Shown here: positions 1-9,574 of the stretch, in pieces | Position numbering within the stretch: the stretch's first letter is position 1 | Layout of the letters: every line of letters starts with the position of its first letter | NCBI RefSeq assembly: GCF_048320135.1 | Contig: NZ_CP182947.1 | Span: 1,488,001-1,552,000 of the forward strand | Origin: Ideonella_A sakaiensis_A | GTDB taxonomy: Bacteria; Pseudomonadota; Gammaproteobacteria; Burkholderiales; Burkholderiaceae_C | DNA length: 64,000 nucleotides | Direction of reading: 5' to 3' | Position numbers and translations under genes: made by a program | The notes under the pieces: generated by a model | The model's input: the letters and a program-made list of their open reading frames with translations, nothing else | What the model was told of the DNA's origin: nothing | Databases searched by the model: none

Positions 1-836
1 TTGGCCCAGACATAGCGGTTGTGGTCGGTCCCCTCGACCTCCTCCTCGAAGTCGAAGGCTTCCACTGGGTTGGTCTTTGCGCCATACGGCAGACGGGCCA
101 GGAAACGCGGCATGGCCAATCCGATATAACGCGAATCGTCCGACTCGCGCAGTGACCGCCAGGCGGCGTATTCGGCGCTCTGGAAGATCTTCGTCAGGTC
201 GCGCGGATTGGCCAGTTCGCCCCACGACTCCATCTGCATCGTCGTCGGCGACGCGCCGGCGATGAACGGCGCATGGGCGGCGGCACAGACCTTCGCCATT
301 TCGCCGAGCAGTTCGACATCCGGCGGGCTGTGGTCGAAGTGGTAATCACCGACCAGGCAGCCGAACGGGCTGCCGCCGAGCTGACCGAACTCCTCCTCGT
401 AGACCTTCTTGAAGATCGGGCTCTGATCCCAGGCCGTGCCCTTGTAGCGCTTCAGCGTCTTGTGCAGGTCCTTCTTCGAGATGTTCATGACCCTGATCTT
501 CAGGGTCTCGTCGGTCTCGGTGTTGTTGACGAGATGGTGCAGGCCACGCCACGCGCCCTCGAGCTTCGTGAAATCCTCGTGGTGCATGATCAGGTTGACC
601 TGCTCGCTCAACTTCTTGTCGATCGCGGCGATGATCCCCTCGATCGTCTTGAAGACGTCGTTGCCGATCAGCTTGGTATCGGCAAGCGCTTGCTGCGCCA
701 GTGTGTGAACGGCCGTTTCGACGGCCGACTTGGCGTGTTCGGTCTTCGGCTTGAATTCCTTTTGCAGCAGCGCGGCAAAATCGTCGAGTTCGGCGGTTGC
801 GCCGGCAGGTTGGGCTGACTCTTGTTCGGTCGACAT
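1..836 (-). CDS. tssC: T6SS contractile sheath large subunit TssC (partial, C-terminus cut by window edge)
   Basis: TssC (VipB/ImpC) forms, with TssB, the contractile sheath that drives the Hcp/VgrG needle. The first 278 residues are visible. They show the family's characteristic stretches: a KLEGAWRGLHHLV segment, the GCLVGDYHF segment and the highly conserved LPYGAKTNPVEAF motif close to the window edge. The ATG at 836 has a Shine-Dalgarno-like AAGGAA just upstream. The gene lies 36 bp downstream of tssB, as in most T6SS loci. The C-terminal sheath-core part is outside the window, so completeness cannot be judged. Confidence 0.96.
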   Translation of the reverse strand, partial: MSTEQESAQPAGATAELDDFAALLQKEFKPKTEHAKSAVETAVHTLAQQALADTKLIGNDVFKTIEGIIAAIDKKLSEQVNLIMHHEDFTKLEGAWRGLHHLVNNTETDETLKIRVMNISKKDLHKTLKRYKGTAWDQSPIFKKVYEEEFGQLGGSPFGCLVGDYHFDHSPPDVELLGEMAKVCAAAHAPFIAGASPTTMQMESWGELANPRDLTKIFQSAEYAAWRSLRESDDSRYIGLAMPRFLARLPYGAKTNPVEAFDFEEEVEGTDHNRYVWA

Positions 837-872
837 GCTTGGTTCCTTCCAATACGTTGCGACGGATCGCGA

Positions 873-1391
873 TCAGGCGGCGGGCGGCGCTTCTTCGTCG
901 TCCTTCTTCGGCTGCACGGCCAGCGACTTCAGCAGGGCCGGATCGTTGAGCACCTTGCTGAGCAACTCCTCCGCACCGACCTTGCCATCCATGTAGCTCA
1001 GCAGGTCCTTCAACTGATTGCGCGCCTCGAGCATGTTGTTCAGCGCGCCGACCTTCTTCGCAACCGCTTCCGGCGTGAAGTCGTCCATGCTCTCGAAGGT
1101 GATGTCGACGCTCATGTTGCCTTCGCCGGTCAGCGTATTCGGCACCGCGAATGCAACCCGCGGCTTCATCGACTTCAGCCGATCGTCGAAGTTGTCGACA
1201 TCGATCTCGAGGAACTTGCGATCGGCCACCGGAGCCAGCGGCTCGGCTGGTTTGCCCGACAGATCGGCCATCACGCCCATGACGAACGGAATCTGGATCT
1301 TCTTCTTCGAGCCGTACAACTCGACGTCGTATTCGATCTGGACCCGAGGCGCCCGGTTGCGGGCGATGAATTTCTGACTGCTGCTTGCCAT
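873..1391 (-). CDS. tssB: T6SS contractile sheath small subunit TssB
   Basis: This 172-residue protein is the TssB (VipA/ImpB) sheath subunit, at the usual family length. Visible signatures are KKIQIPFVMGVMADLSG near residue 30, FLEIDVDNFDDRL in the middle and the helix MDDFTPEAVAKKV. The C-terminus ends in a charged KKDDEEAPPAA tail. It sits directly upstream of tssC and downstream of tssA, all reading the same way, so the three are probably co-transcribed. It matters for interpretation because a second, fused TssB/TssC-like protein is encoded 8 kb upstream in the same locus. Confidence 0.97.
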   Translation of the reverse strand: MASSSQKFIARNRAPRVQIEYDVELYGSKKKIQIPFVMGVMADLSGKPAEPLAPVADRKFLEIDVDNFDDRLKSMKPRVAFAVPNTLTGEGNMSVDITFESMDDFTPEAVAKKVGALNNMLEARNQLKDLLSYMDGKVGAEELLSKVLNDPALLKSLAVQPKKDDEEAPPAA

Positions 1392-1454
1392 GGTCGTGCA
1401 CTCCAGCTAAAGGTTAGGTTCAGTCAATCTCCCAGCTGCCAGGGCTAGGGGCGA

Positions 1455-2492
1455 TCAGGCCTCCGGCTCATCCAGCGAGATGCCTCCCAACAGTTCGATG
1501 TGCGCCTTCGAATCGGGCATCAACTCCCTGACGATCGTCGCAAAGTCGGATTTCAGGATCTTGACCGCCCGGTCTATGAACATCGGCGCCGGGCTGCTTG
1601 GTTCTGACTTGCGGACATAAACCGCAACCTGTTCCAGGACTTTGATGGCATCTGCTCTTGATCCTATCGCTCCTCCGGCTTTTATGCCACCCCCAGTTCC
1701 TGCGACGGCGCCGCCGCCCTCGGCGAGCGCTTCACCCTCCTCCTCCGATTCGCCGCTGCCATCGTCGGCGACCTCGTCGTAGAACGTCTTCACCCGCTTC
1801 AGATAGTCACGCATCGTGTCGATGTTCGGCGAGTCGTTGGTCTTGTCGCGGAACAGCGTGATCAGTTCGTTGCAGGCAGTCAGTGCGTTCTCGACCGCGG
1901 CGCGGCGGGCCGCGTTGGCTTCGGGGTCACCGGTCTGCCATGCAATCGCCATCAGTGCGATCGTCGGTGCCTCCTTGCCCTCCTCGGCGCTGATGCGGCC
2001 GAGCGCGAGGTCGAGGTCGCGCACCGTATACGCCCCTGCTTCGCGCGACTCGACGATTCGCGTCGCACGCAAGGTCTTGATCATCGCCTCGGCATCGTCG
2101 AGGTTGGCCAGTGCATTGAGTCGCTCGATCGGATCGCTGTCGTCCGGATCGAGCCCCGGGTGCACGGTGTCCCAGAACTGTTCACACATCCTGCCGATCA
2201 GCTGCAGGCCCTGGCCGAGGCCGGGCAGGCCTTCGAGCGACAGCAGCGCACGGGTCAGGATCACGGCAACCCGCAGATCCTTGGTCTGGGCAAAGATCGA
2301 AATTCCCAGGTCCCTGACCTTGCGCCAATCGGGCTCCTCGCCGCCGACCATCTCGCGCGTTTCCGGGTCGAGCTTGCCCGGCGTGCCCGCGGCCTGGCGC
2401 TCCAGTTCGGCGACCTCGCTGTATTCGAGATTTTCGCCAGCGGGAATGTCGTCGCTGATCGGTGCGAGCAGAGCGTCGATGTCGATGGCCAT
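1455..2492 (-). CDS. tssA: T6SS cap/assembly protein TssA
   Basis: A 345-residue protein with an N-terminal ImpA_N domain (segment APISDDIPAGENLEYS near residues 10-25), which defines the TssA family. TssA proteins contact the baseplate and organise sheath polymerisation. A Gly/Ser/Glu-rich linker around residues 245-275 separates the N-terminal domain from a helical C-terminal domain, suggesting one of the shorter TssA classes. The ATG start lies 42 bp beyond the tagF stop codon. It is followed by tssB after 63 bp. Confidence 0.93.
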   Translation of the reverse strand: MAIDIDALLAPISDDIPAGENLEYSEVAELERQAAGTPGKLDPETREMVGGEEPDWRKVRDLGISIFAQTKDLRVAVILTRALLSLEGLPGLGQGLQLIGRMCEQFWDTVHPGLDPDDSDPIERLNALANLDDAEAMIKTLRATRIVESREAGAYTVRDLDLALGRISAEEGKEAPTIALMAIAWQTGDPEANAARRAAVENALTACNELITLFRDKTNDSPNIDTMRDYLKRVKTFYDEVADDGSGESEEEGEALAEGGGAVAGTGGGIKAGGAIGSRADAIKVLEQVAVYVRKSEPSSPAPMFIDRAVKILKSDFATIVRELMPDSKAHIELLGGISLDEPEA

Positions 2493-2534
2493 GGCGTGTG
2501 ATTCGTTGTTGGAATTGCGGATGCAGGTGCAGCC

Positions 2535-3224
2535 TCAGGGCCAGCGACCGTCGATAAAACCTCGGAAGGCAGACGCGTCGGCGAGACCGTCGCAGCGATA
2601 GAGCAGCGGCGGATGCTGCTCGTTGCCCCAGGTAAAGAAGCAGCAGCGCGCCGGCCCGGCGGCCTCGGCAGCGGCAAGCACGGTGCGCGCATCGGCGTCG
2701 GTCGCAAATTGCTGCGCTGGGCCGGTCGACTGCCGCTCATTTGCCGCCGGCTGCAATTCGACGACCTGCGCAACCGCCGCCGGCGCTGCAGCCGCTTCGG
2801 CGAGCAGACTGAAGCCGTCGAAGGAGCGGTCGAACGCGTCGAAGCCGAGCCGCGGATCGAGGCCGCGCAACGCGACATCCTCGACCGCAAAAAAGGCCTC
2901 GTCGTGTTCGATCAGCAGATAACGCTTGCTGCGTACCGGCGGCAACGGCTCGACCAGCGCAAGCGGAAACTGCCGGCCGACGCGGTCGACACTGGCAAAC
3001 CAGAAGCCTATCCAGGCGCCGCTGCCGATCACGCCCGGCGCCAGCTGGAATCGCCACAGCGGCGCGGTCAGATAGGCGTCGTTCCAGCTGCTGCCGAGCG
3101 CCGATCGCGCGCTCGAGATGCCGGCCTGCAGCCAGTCGTCCCAGACGCTGGTGAACTCCCACGGCAGGCGGCGGCTGACGAAGTCGCCCTGGCTTGGCAG
3201 TTTGCCGAACAGACCGATCGGCAC
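2535..3224 (-). CDS. tagF: T6SS-associated protein TagF
   Basis: A 229-residue TagF-family protein recognised by its N-terminal LFGKLPSQGDFVSRRLP and by the VASVDRVGRQFPL-type segment in the middle. In Pseudomonas, TagF is a post-translational repressor of the T6SS that acts in parallel with the PpkA/PppA phospho-switch. The start codon is GTG, 5 bp after the tssM stop codon, which suggests translational coupling. In Agrobacterium a TagF-PppA fusion exists. Here the two are separate proteins but both are present in the locus. Confidence 0.92.
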   Translation of the reverse strand: MPIGLFGKLPSQGDFVSRRLPWEFTSVWDDWLQAGISSARSALGSSWNDAYLTAPLWRFQLAPGVIGSGAWIGFWFASVDRVGRQFPLALVEPLPPVRSKRYLLIEHDEAFFAVEDVALRGLDPRLGFDAFDRSFDGFSLLAEAAAAPAAVAQVVELQPAANERQSTGPAQQFATDADARTVLAAAEAAGPARCCFFTWGNEQHPPLLYRCDGLADASAFRGFIDGRWP

Positions 3225-3229
3225 GGCGC

Positions 3230-6200
3230 TCAGGACGGGCAGCGCAGCTGCGCGATCTCGGGCAACTGCAAGGGGTTACGGACACTCGGCGAGCGCAGCT
3301 CGAAGGTGGCCTTCTTGCCGGCGAAATTGAAGGAAATCGCCATCCGTTCGGCCGACCCGCCTTCGCGCTTCGCGGCATCGACCATGCGGAACAGCGCCCA
3401 TTGGCCATCGAAGGCATATTCAGGCGGTGCAACCAGCCGCTCGCCGACCATCCCGGCCAGGCGAATGCTTGCCGCCGGGCTGATGCTCGGCCAGTTCAGC
3501 CGGATCGCCGAGCCGCCGCCGCCAGTCATCCGCGTGACCTGGCCATCAACGGTGATCTGGACCTCGCTCAAGCCGTCTTCCAGACGGCTCAGCACCAGAT
3601 CGGCGGTGACGCTCGGGTTCGGTCCTCCGGTCGGGAAAAACGCCTCGCGGATCACCGACGCGCGCTGGAACTGCGTCACCGTCGACTGCGGAAAACTCTC
3701 GACATTGCCGGCGAGCTTGATCGGTTTCCACTGCGAACCGGACGGGTCGTACAGCCCCTGCATCTTGTTTTTCAGGAAACTGTCGAAGGTGCCGTTCGGC
3801 GCAAACAGCCGCGCAAAGTCGGCCGGCGGCACTTCACGGGACTGGTTTTTCGCGAACGGATACCGCCCTTCGATGACCTGCGAACACGCGGACCCGACCT
3901 CGGCAGCGAGCTGCTTCTGGATGCTCTCCTGGGTGCCCGACGCGACCTGGCCGGAACTGCTGGAAATCAGGCCGGCGAGCAGCGTGTTGAGCGGCGGCGG
4001 CATGCGGTCGGCTTCGCCCTTGATGCGGGCGACGACCATCGCATCCGACGGCGGCGGCGCACCGCGCTTGATCGCATCCTCGGTCGCACGCAGCTGCAGC
4101 TCGTATTCACGCAGCACCTGCAGCGCGGCATCGAGCGGCGTCGCCGTGCCCGGTTGGGGCGGCAGCACCGCGCGGTGCAACTGTTCGAAATAGCGGTCGA
4201 CCTGTGCTTCGGGTCGGTCCAGCGCGGTCGGTATCCGTGCACTGCCCGACTCGCCGAGCAGCCGGTCGACGGTATTCTTCACCGAGGTCGTCACGCGGTC
4301 GATCGCCTTTGACGCGGTCGCCTCGGCGGAGCGGTTTTCGCTGGTCGCCAGCTTGGTTTCGCGGGCAATCGCCGACAGCAGCGTCTTCAGCGGCGAATCG
4401 GGCGCCGACAGCAGCGTGATCGACTGGATGCTTTCCTGCAGATCGCGCGAGGGTTTCAGCATCAGGTCGCGCAGCAGCTCGTCCCAGACCTTGATGTAGG
4501 CGGCGAGGTAGAGGCGCTGCACTTCGGCCAGCGCGGTGACGGAGCGGTCGGCGCCCTGGTTGGCATATTTCGGACCAAGCACCCAGGCTTCCTCGTCGGC
4601 AAGCTGCTTGACCATCGCCGGTGCCTGCGCACGGAAGGTCTTGTCGTATCCGGCGATCGTGAACATCGCAGGCACCGGCTTGGTCAGCGGCGTGCCGCTG
4701 CGCCGGGCCAGCACCAGCGCGCCGGATGGCCCGGCCGCATGGTGGACCTGGAAATCGGGCACTGCCGCGCCGGGACCGAACAGCTGCAAGCGGGCAAAGG
4801 CGCGTTGCGCGAGCGACGCGCTGGCGAGCTGCGCGCGTACCGACTCGACCAGCGTCTTGTCGAGCGGCAGCGCCATCTCGACCGGTTGTTCGAGGGCCGT
4901 GCGCAGGTGAGCGCGCAGCGCCGCGCGGTCGGTCTCCTGCACCTCACGCGGGAAATTGCGCTCCCAGTCGGCCTCGACCAGCGCCAGCACCTCCTCGATG
5001 TTCAGGTGCTTCGGGTCGTACAGCATGATGTAGGTCTTCAGCACCTCGTAGCGGGCCTCCGGCGACGGCGCCTCACGCAGCAATCGCTCCAGACGCAACG
5101 CAACCCGCGGCATGAAGGCGTCGCGCAACAGATCGAGGTAGGACTGCCGGGCCGGCACGCCGAGCTTGTCGCCCTGGTACAGGCCCAGCCCCATCGTCAA
5201 CGGCACATCGTCGTCGCGATGCGAATAACCGGTCGGCATCTCGCGCAGACCGTTCAGCGCCGCCAACGGCACCAGCACATCGCCCTGCAGCGGCTTCGGC
5301 AAGCTGGCGACCTGCTTGTTCAACTCAGCCGCACTCTGGCTGACCTCCGATATCAGCGCCTTGTTGCGCACGAAGCTGACGGTCCAGCCGGCGACCAGCA
5401 GCACCGCGAGCAGACCCATCGCCGCATAACCGGCAAACATCATCCGCGCGCGCCGGCGCTCGATCACCGCACTGCGCCCGCCGATGTCCGACTCGGCAAA
5501 AACCACCTCGCGCATCAGCCGGGTCAGGAAATAGCTGCGCCCCGATGCAGCGGCCGGCGGCAGCATCTGCCGCTCGAGGCCGTAGTTGCGCGAGATGTTG
5601 CCGAGCACGCGGTCGAACGGACTGCCTTCCTGCGTGCCGCTGGTGAAATAGACGCCACGCAGCATCGCCTCCTCGGCAAACGCCGTGCTCTGGAAGACCT
5701 CGTCGAGGAAGGATTTGACCAGGCTTTTCAAGCCGGCGAACTGCTGCGGGAACGTGAAGATGATCGAGCGCTTCTGCGGGTCGCGTTCCTCTTCCATCCG
5801 CGCGATCTGCCGCTCGTTGAGCCGCTGCACGAGCAGGTCGAATTCCGGCTCGAACTGGGCCAGCGCGGCCTGGCCGGCGCCTTGCGCCTGATACGGGAAG
5901 GTCATTCCCCAGGTCTGCGCCCTTGCCTCGCGGCCGAGGTCATTGAAAAATTCGGTGAAGCCGGCCAGCAAGTCGGCCTTCGTGACGACGATGTAGAGCG
6001 GGAAACGAACGCCGAGCGTCTGGTACAGCTCCTGGATCCGGGTGCGCACCGAACGCGCATATTCGGCACGCTCCTCCGGCGTCTGCACGAACAGGTCGGA
6101 CACACTCAGCGTGATGATCGCGCCGTTCAGCGGCAGCTGCGGCCGGAACTTCTTCAGCAGGTTGAGAAACCCCTTCCACGCCGTCGCATCGACTTCGCGG

Positions 6201-6787
6201 TTGCTGCTCTGCGTCGTATAGCGGCCGGCGGTATCGAGCAGCACCGCTTCGTCGGTAAACCACCAATCGCAGTTGCGGGTGCCGCCGACACCTTTCACGG
6301 CGTCCTTGCCGAGCGATTCGGCAAGCGGGAATTTCAAGCCGGAGTTGATCAGCGCGGTCGTCTTGCCGGAGCCGGGCGCGCCGATGAACATGTACCACGG
6401 CAGCTGGTACAGGTAGTTGCGGCCGCCGCCGGCCTTGTCGTTGAAGCGCGCCTTGCGCAGCACGCTCATCGCCTGGTCGAAACGCTGCTTCAGCTCGGCA
6501 ACCTCGCGTTGCGACATCGCGGCGGTCTCGGCCTCGCTGCCGCTGATCGCGTTCAGCATCTGCTTGTTGGCGCGCCAGGCCCGGTAGTACTTGATGCCTT
6601 CCCAGAGGGCGAAGCAGAAGATGATGAACAGGATCAGCCCGATCCGGGCCGCCGCCGACTCCAGCGGGCGGTAGTCGTAGAACGCGATCGCGTTGCCGGC
6701 AAACCAGATCAGCAGGCCGAGGATCAGCAGGCCGAGTACCGACAGTACCCAGCGGTTGGTAAAGAACCTTTTCAACTTAGCCCACAT
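3230..6787 (-). CDS. tssM: T6SS membrane core protein TssM (IcmF)
   Basis: A full-length 1185-residue TssM. Two hydrophobic segments (about residues 13-34 and 47-62) precede a cytoplasmic GTPase-like domain with an intact Walker A motif GAPGSGKT at residues 136-143 and a DTAGRY Walker B-like segment. A third membrane segment lies near residue 450 (AAMGLLAVLLVAGW), followed by a large periplasmic ImcF-related and C-terminal domain. TssM spans the inner membrane and, with TssL and TssJ, forms the trans-envelope channel. It lies between tssL (30 bp gap) and tagF (5 bp gap). An 1183-codon open frame on the opposite strand is a composition artefact. Confidence 0.97.
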   Translation of the reverse strand: MWAKLKRFFTNRWVLSVLGLLILGLLIWFAGNAIAFYDYRPLESAAARIGLILFIIFCFALWEGIKYYRAWRANKQMLNAISGSEAETAAMSQREVAELKQRFDQAMSVLRKARFNDKAGGGRNYLYQLPWYMFIGAPGSGKTTALINSGLKFPLAESLGKDAVKGVGGTRNCDWWFTDEAVLLDTAGRYTTQSSNREVDATAWKGFLNLLKKFRPQLPLNGAIITLSVSDLFVQTPEERAEYARSVRTRIQELYQTLGVRFPLYIVVTKADLLAGFTEFFNDLGREARAQTWGMTFPYQAQGAGQAALAQFEPEFDLLVQRLNERQIARMEEERDPQKRSIIFTFPQQFAGLKSLVKSFLDEVFQSTAFAEEAMLRGVYFTSGTQEGSPFDRVLGNISRNYGLERQMLPPAAASGRSYFLTRLMREVVFAESDIGGRSAVIERRRARMMFAGYAAMGLLAVLLVAGWTVSFVRNKALISEVSQSAAELNKQVASLPKPLQGDVLVPLAALNGLREMPTGYSHRDDDVPLTMGLGLYQGDKLGVPARQSYLDLLRDAFMPRVALRLERLLREAPSPEARYEVLKTYIMLYDPKHLNIEEVLALVEADWERNFPREVQETDRAALRAHLRTALEQPVEMALPLDKTLVESVRAQLASASLAQRAFARLQLFGPGAAVPDFQVHHAAGPSGALVLARRSGTPLTKPVPAMFTIAGYDKTFRAQAPAMVKQLADEEAWVLGPKYANQGADRSVTALAEVQRLYLAAYIKVWDELLRDLMLKPSRDLQESIQSITLLSAPDSPLKTLLSAIARETKLATSENRSAEATASKAIDRVTTSVKNTVDRLLGESGSARIPTALDRPEAQVDRYFEQLHRAVLPPQPGTATPLDAALQVLREYELQLRATEDAIKRGAPPPSDAMVVARIKGEADRMPPPLNTLLAGLISSSSGQVASGTQESIQKQLAAEVGSACSQVIEGRYPFAKNQSREVPPADFARLFAPNGTFDSFLKNKMQGLYDPSGSQWKPIKLAGNVESFPQSTVTQFQRASVIREAFFPTGGPNPSVTADLVLSRLEDGLSEVQITVDGQVTRMTGGGGSAIRLNWPSISPAASIRLAGMVGERLVAPPEYAFDGQWALFRMVDAAKREGGSAERMAISFNFAGKKATFELRSPSVRNPLQLPEIAQLRCPS

Positions 6788-6817
6788 CGCTGGCGTCCTG
6801 GACAGGGTTGTTCGTCA

Positions 6818-8143
6818 TCATGGAGCGACCGTCTTGCGCAGGAAGATCTCGACCCGACGGTTGCGCGAACGCCCTTCTGCGGTCGTGTTCGGCACCAGCG
6901 GCCGCGAATCGGCCACGCCCTCGACCTTGACCCGGCTCGGGTCCTTCACCGTCAGCAGCAGGCGGTCGGCCACCCCTCGAGCCCGCGCCACCGACAACTC
7001 GTAGTTCGACGGGAAACGCAGCCCGGTGGTCGGGACGTTGTCGGTATGGCCGGTCACGGTGACGAACCCCGGCACGTTGTTCAGTTCGTCGGCAATGCGC
7101 TCGAGCACCGGATTGAGCTTGGCATCGACGACGGCGCTGCCGCTGGCGAAGATGCTGTCGCCGCGCAGCACCACCTTCGCTTCCTTCGCATCCTCGAAAA
7201 CCTCGAGCAGCCCTTGCTGGATCTCGGTCAGCAGCAGCGGCCGCAGCCGCGGGATGAACGGCGGCGGCGGTTCCAGCGGGCCGGCATTGGCGCGCTCCAT
7301 GTTGCCGGGATCTGCGCGGATCGATGCGACGCTCGCGAACACCGGGTCGGAGGTCTTTGCCAGCAGCACGACATAAACGAAATAGAACACGAAGACGAAC
7401 AGCGCCAGCAGCGCCAGCACGATCCACGGCGGAATGCGCCGCACCAAAGGCTTGGCCTTCTTCTGCAGGCCGAGCCAGTGCGGCGACAGGTCGCGGTCGA
7501 ATTCACCACGCTCGCGCCGGATCACGTTGTATACGCGGTCGCGCAGTGCCTCGAGCTGCGACCGGCCGTTGTCGATCACGCGATAACGGCCCTCGAAGCC
7601 GAGCGCGATGCAGGTGTACATCAGCTCGATCAGATCGAGGTTGCGGCGCGGATCCTCGAGCGCCTTCTCGAGCAGCAGGAAAAACTTCTCGCCGCCGAAG
7701 CCTTCCTTGTGCAGCGTGATCAGCAGGCTCTGGTGCGACCAGCCGGAGTTCGCACCCCACGGCATCACCATCACCGTCTCGTCGATCATCGTGCACAGCG
7801 CATAACGCGCGATCAGGATGTGTTCGGCACTGCAGTTGGCGCGCCGCGCCGAGGCCTCGAATTCGGCCATTGCGCGCAGCAGGTAGTCGCGCAACGCCAT
7901 CGGATTCTGGTGGTTCAGCGTGCGGCGGATCGTCGGCACCACGCTGAGCAGCACCGACGCGCTGGCGACCAGCGGATTGACGCCCACCTGCGGCGGCGCC
8001 TCGCCTGCCGGCGGCGCATACGCCTGCGCCGGCGGTGGCGGCACTGCCCCTGCCGGAGGCGGTGCGCCGGGCCGCCGCCCGCCCGGGCGCGGAATCATGA
8101 TCGTCGAGTCGGCGTCTGGATCGGGAAAGAGCGGATCGGACAT
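6818..8143 (-). CDS. tssL: T6SS membrane protein TssL with C-terminal OmpA/MotB-like domain
   Basis: A 441-residue 'evolved' TssL. A Pro/Gly-rich N-terminal tail (residues 1-55) carries DSTIMIPRPGGRR with Thr14. Then comes a cytoplasmic DotU domain (about 60-225), one membrane segment near residue 235 (WIVLALLALFVFVF), and a periplasmic OmpA/MotB-like peptidoglycan-binding domain with TGHTDNVPTTG and NYELSVARA. The tail resembles the threonine-phosphorylated N-terminus of Agrobacterium TssL, which is bound by an FHA protein. An FHA protein and a PP2C phosphatase are in the same locus. The phosphorylation itself is inference. Confidence 0.95.
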   Translation of the reverse strand: MSDPLFPDPDADSTIMIPRPGGRRPGAPPPAGAVPPPPAQAYAPPAGEAPPQVGVNPLVASASVLLSVVPTIRRTLNHQNPMALRDYLLRAMAEFEASARRANCSAEHILIARYALCTMIDETVMVMPWGANSGWSHQSLLITLHKEGFGGEKFFLLLEKALEDPRRNLDLIELMYTCIALGFEGRYRVIDNGRSQLEALRDRVYNVIRRERGEFDRDLSPHWLGLQKKAKPLVRRIPPWIVLALLALFVFVFYFVYVVLLAKTSDPVFASVASIRADPGNMERANAGPLEPPPPFIPRLRPLLLTEIQQGLLEVFEDAKEAKVVLRGDSIFASGSAVVDAKLNPVLERIADELNNVPGFVTVTGHTDNVPTTGLRFPSNYELSVARARGVADRLLLTVKDPSRVKVEGVADSRPLVPNTTAEGRSRNRRVEIFLRKTVAP

Positions 8144-8166
8144 CGTTGCTCAGCCTTCGGCGCGGT

Positions 8167-9504
8167 TCACGCGCGGATTGCCCACAGTTCCATGTGCAGG
8201 CCGGGGAAATCCCCCGCGATATGCAGCGCCAGCAGCTTGCTCACCTCGAGCATCTTCCAGAATTCGCTGCGGCGATCGAGTTCGAAATAGGTGTAGCCGG
8301 CGTAGAACGGCAGCGCCGGGGGCGCCATCGGCAGCGGCTGCACGACGATGCCGGGCAGATGCGACATCACCATGTCGCGGATCTTTTCCGCCGGACCGAT
8401 CTTGACCTCGCGCGGCAGGCGCTGCCGGATCGCCTCGCTGTTGATCTGTGCGTTGACGACGATGATGAACGACGCGGTGCGGATCAGTTCGAGATCCGGG
8501 ATCGTTCCGGTATACAGGCCCTTCGCACGCTCCTGCAGCGGGATATTGATCGCATTCGGATTGATGACCTCGGTCAGCATGTCGCGGATGTCGATCAGCA
8601 AGGGCTCGAAGCTGCCGCGCAGATCGTCGTGACGATAGGCCGCATAGTCGGTGGCGCGTCGCTTGCGCCGCGCGGAGAAGGTCGCCAGTTCACCGGCGAG
8701 TTGCAGCAGTGCCGTGTACAGCGCTTCCGGATGCAGGGTTTCGCGCCGCGCCAGATGGGCCAGCCACGGATCGAAGCGGTTGGCGATCTGCAGCATCAGG
8801 AATTCGGAGATCTCGCCGACACCTTTCTGGGTCGACTGGTTCAGCCGGCCGGACAGGGTGTCGGCACGGTGCCGCACCAGGTTGCGCGACTCATCGAGAA
8901 AATCGCGCAGGTGCCGGTTCGTGCTGCACTCGAGCATCGGCGGGATGTAGGCATCGTCGAGCACGACCAGACCGGTGCTGCGCCGCTCGACGACCTTCGT
9001 CAGGCCCATCGTGCAGAAGGCGTCGCGCGGATCGCCTTCGACGACGTAGCGCAGGTTGATGCGGCCGAGTCGCATTGCAGCCGACTCCTGGGAACCGAGC
9101 ACCGCATCGGTGACTTCATGGTCGGCACCGACATAACGCGCCAGCACCGACTGGCTGCTGGCTTCGACGGCAAATTCAGGCATGCCGTTGCGCCAGGCCG
9201 GCAGTGCCAGGTAGACGAATGCATCCTTCAGGTCGCTCGGCACCTCCAGCGGCGGCGGCGCCGGCGACTCCTGCGGAATCGAGAACGGCGTGCCATCGGG
9301 CAACACACCGGCGGCCTCCTTGATCGAGACACGGCCGATCTTCAAGGCCTCGTCGTCGAGCACCAGGCGGCTGAAGCCCCACGGATGTGCCATCGCGCCG
9401 GCAGTACGCGCCTGCACCAGCAATTCGACCGAGCGCTCCATCTGCTGGAAGTGCTGCGGACGGAGGAACAGACCCTCTGACCAAATGACGCGATTTCTGC
9501 TCAT
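8167..9504 (-). CDS. tssK: T6SS baseplate protein TssK
   Basis: A 445-residue TssK with the family's N-terminal signature VIWSEGLFLRPQHFQQMERS. TssK trimers link the baseplate (TssFGE) to the TssLM membrane complex. The length matches the family. The ATG at 9504 follows 169 bp of non-coding sequence containing an 8-bp inverted repeat, so tssK may be the first gene of a sub-operon tssK-tssL-tssM-tagF-tssABC. tssJ, often found next to tssK, is not present on either side. Confidence 0.96.
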   Translation of the reverse strand: MSRNRVIWSEGLFLRPQHFQQMERSVELLVQARTAGAMAHPWGFSRLVLDDEALKIGRVSIKEAAGVLPDGTPFSIPQESPAPPPLEVPSDLKDAFVYLALPAWRNGMPEFAVEASSQSVLARYVGADHEVTDAVLGSQESAAMRLGRINLRYVVEGDPRDAFCTMGLTKVVERRSTGLVVLDDAYIPPMLECSTNRHLRDFLDESRNLVRHRADTLSGRLNQSTQKGVGEISEFLMLQIANRFDPWLAHLARRETLHPEALYTALLQLAGELATFSARRKRRATDYAAYRHDDLRGSFEPLLIDIRDMLTEVINPNAINIPLQERAKGLYTGTIPDLELIRTASFIIVVNAQINSEAIRQRLPREVKIGPAEKIRDMVMSHLPGIVVQPLPMAPPALPFYAGYTYFELDRRSEFWKMLEVSKLLALHIAGDFPGLHMELWAIRA

Positions 9505-9551
9505 GCTCGTGATGGAAAGACCTTCAACGGATCAGCGAACGGCACGGACCG

Positions 9552-9574
9552 GCTTGCCATCCAGCGTGGCAAGC
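9552..9574 (-). other. Stem-loop between the sheath-fusion gene and tssK
   Basis: A perfect 8-bp inverted repeat, GCTTGCCA and TGGCAAGC, separated by 7 bases. It lies in the 169-bp gap between the fused sheath gene and tssK. No thymine run follows it in the direction of transcription, so it is a poor intrinsic terminator. It could attenuate transcription or shape mRNA processing. No clear promoter was found in this gap. Confidence 0.4.

Noticed and set aside
4739..8290. An open frame of 1183 codons on the plus strand, opposite tssM and tssL
   Set aside because: It is antisense to two certain T6SS genes, has no recognisable domain and is rich in Arg, Gln and His, as expected for the complement of high-GC codons.
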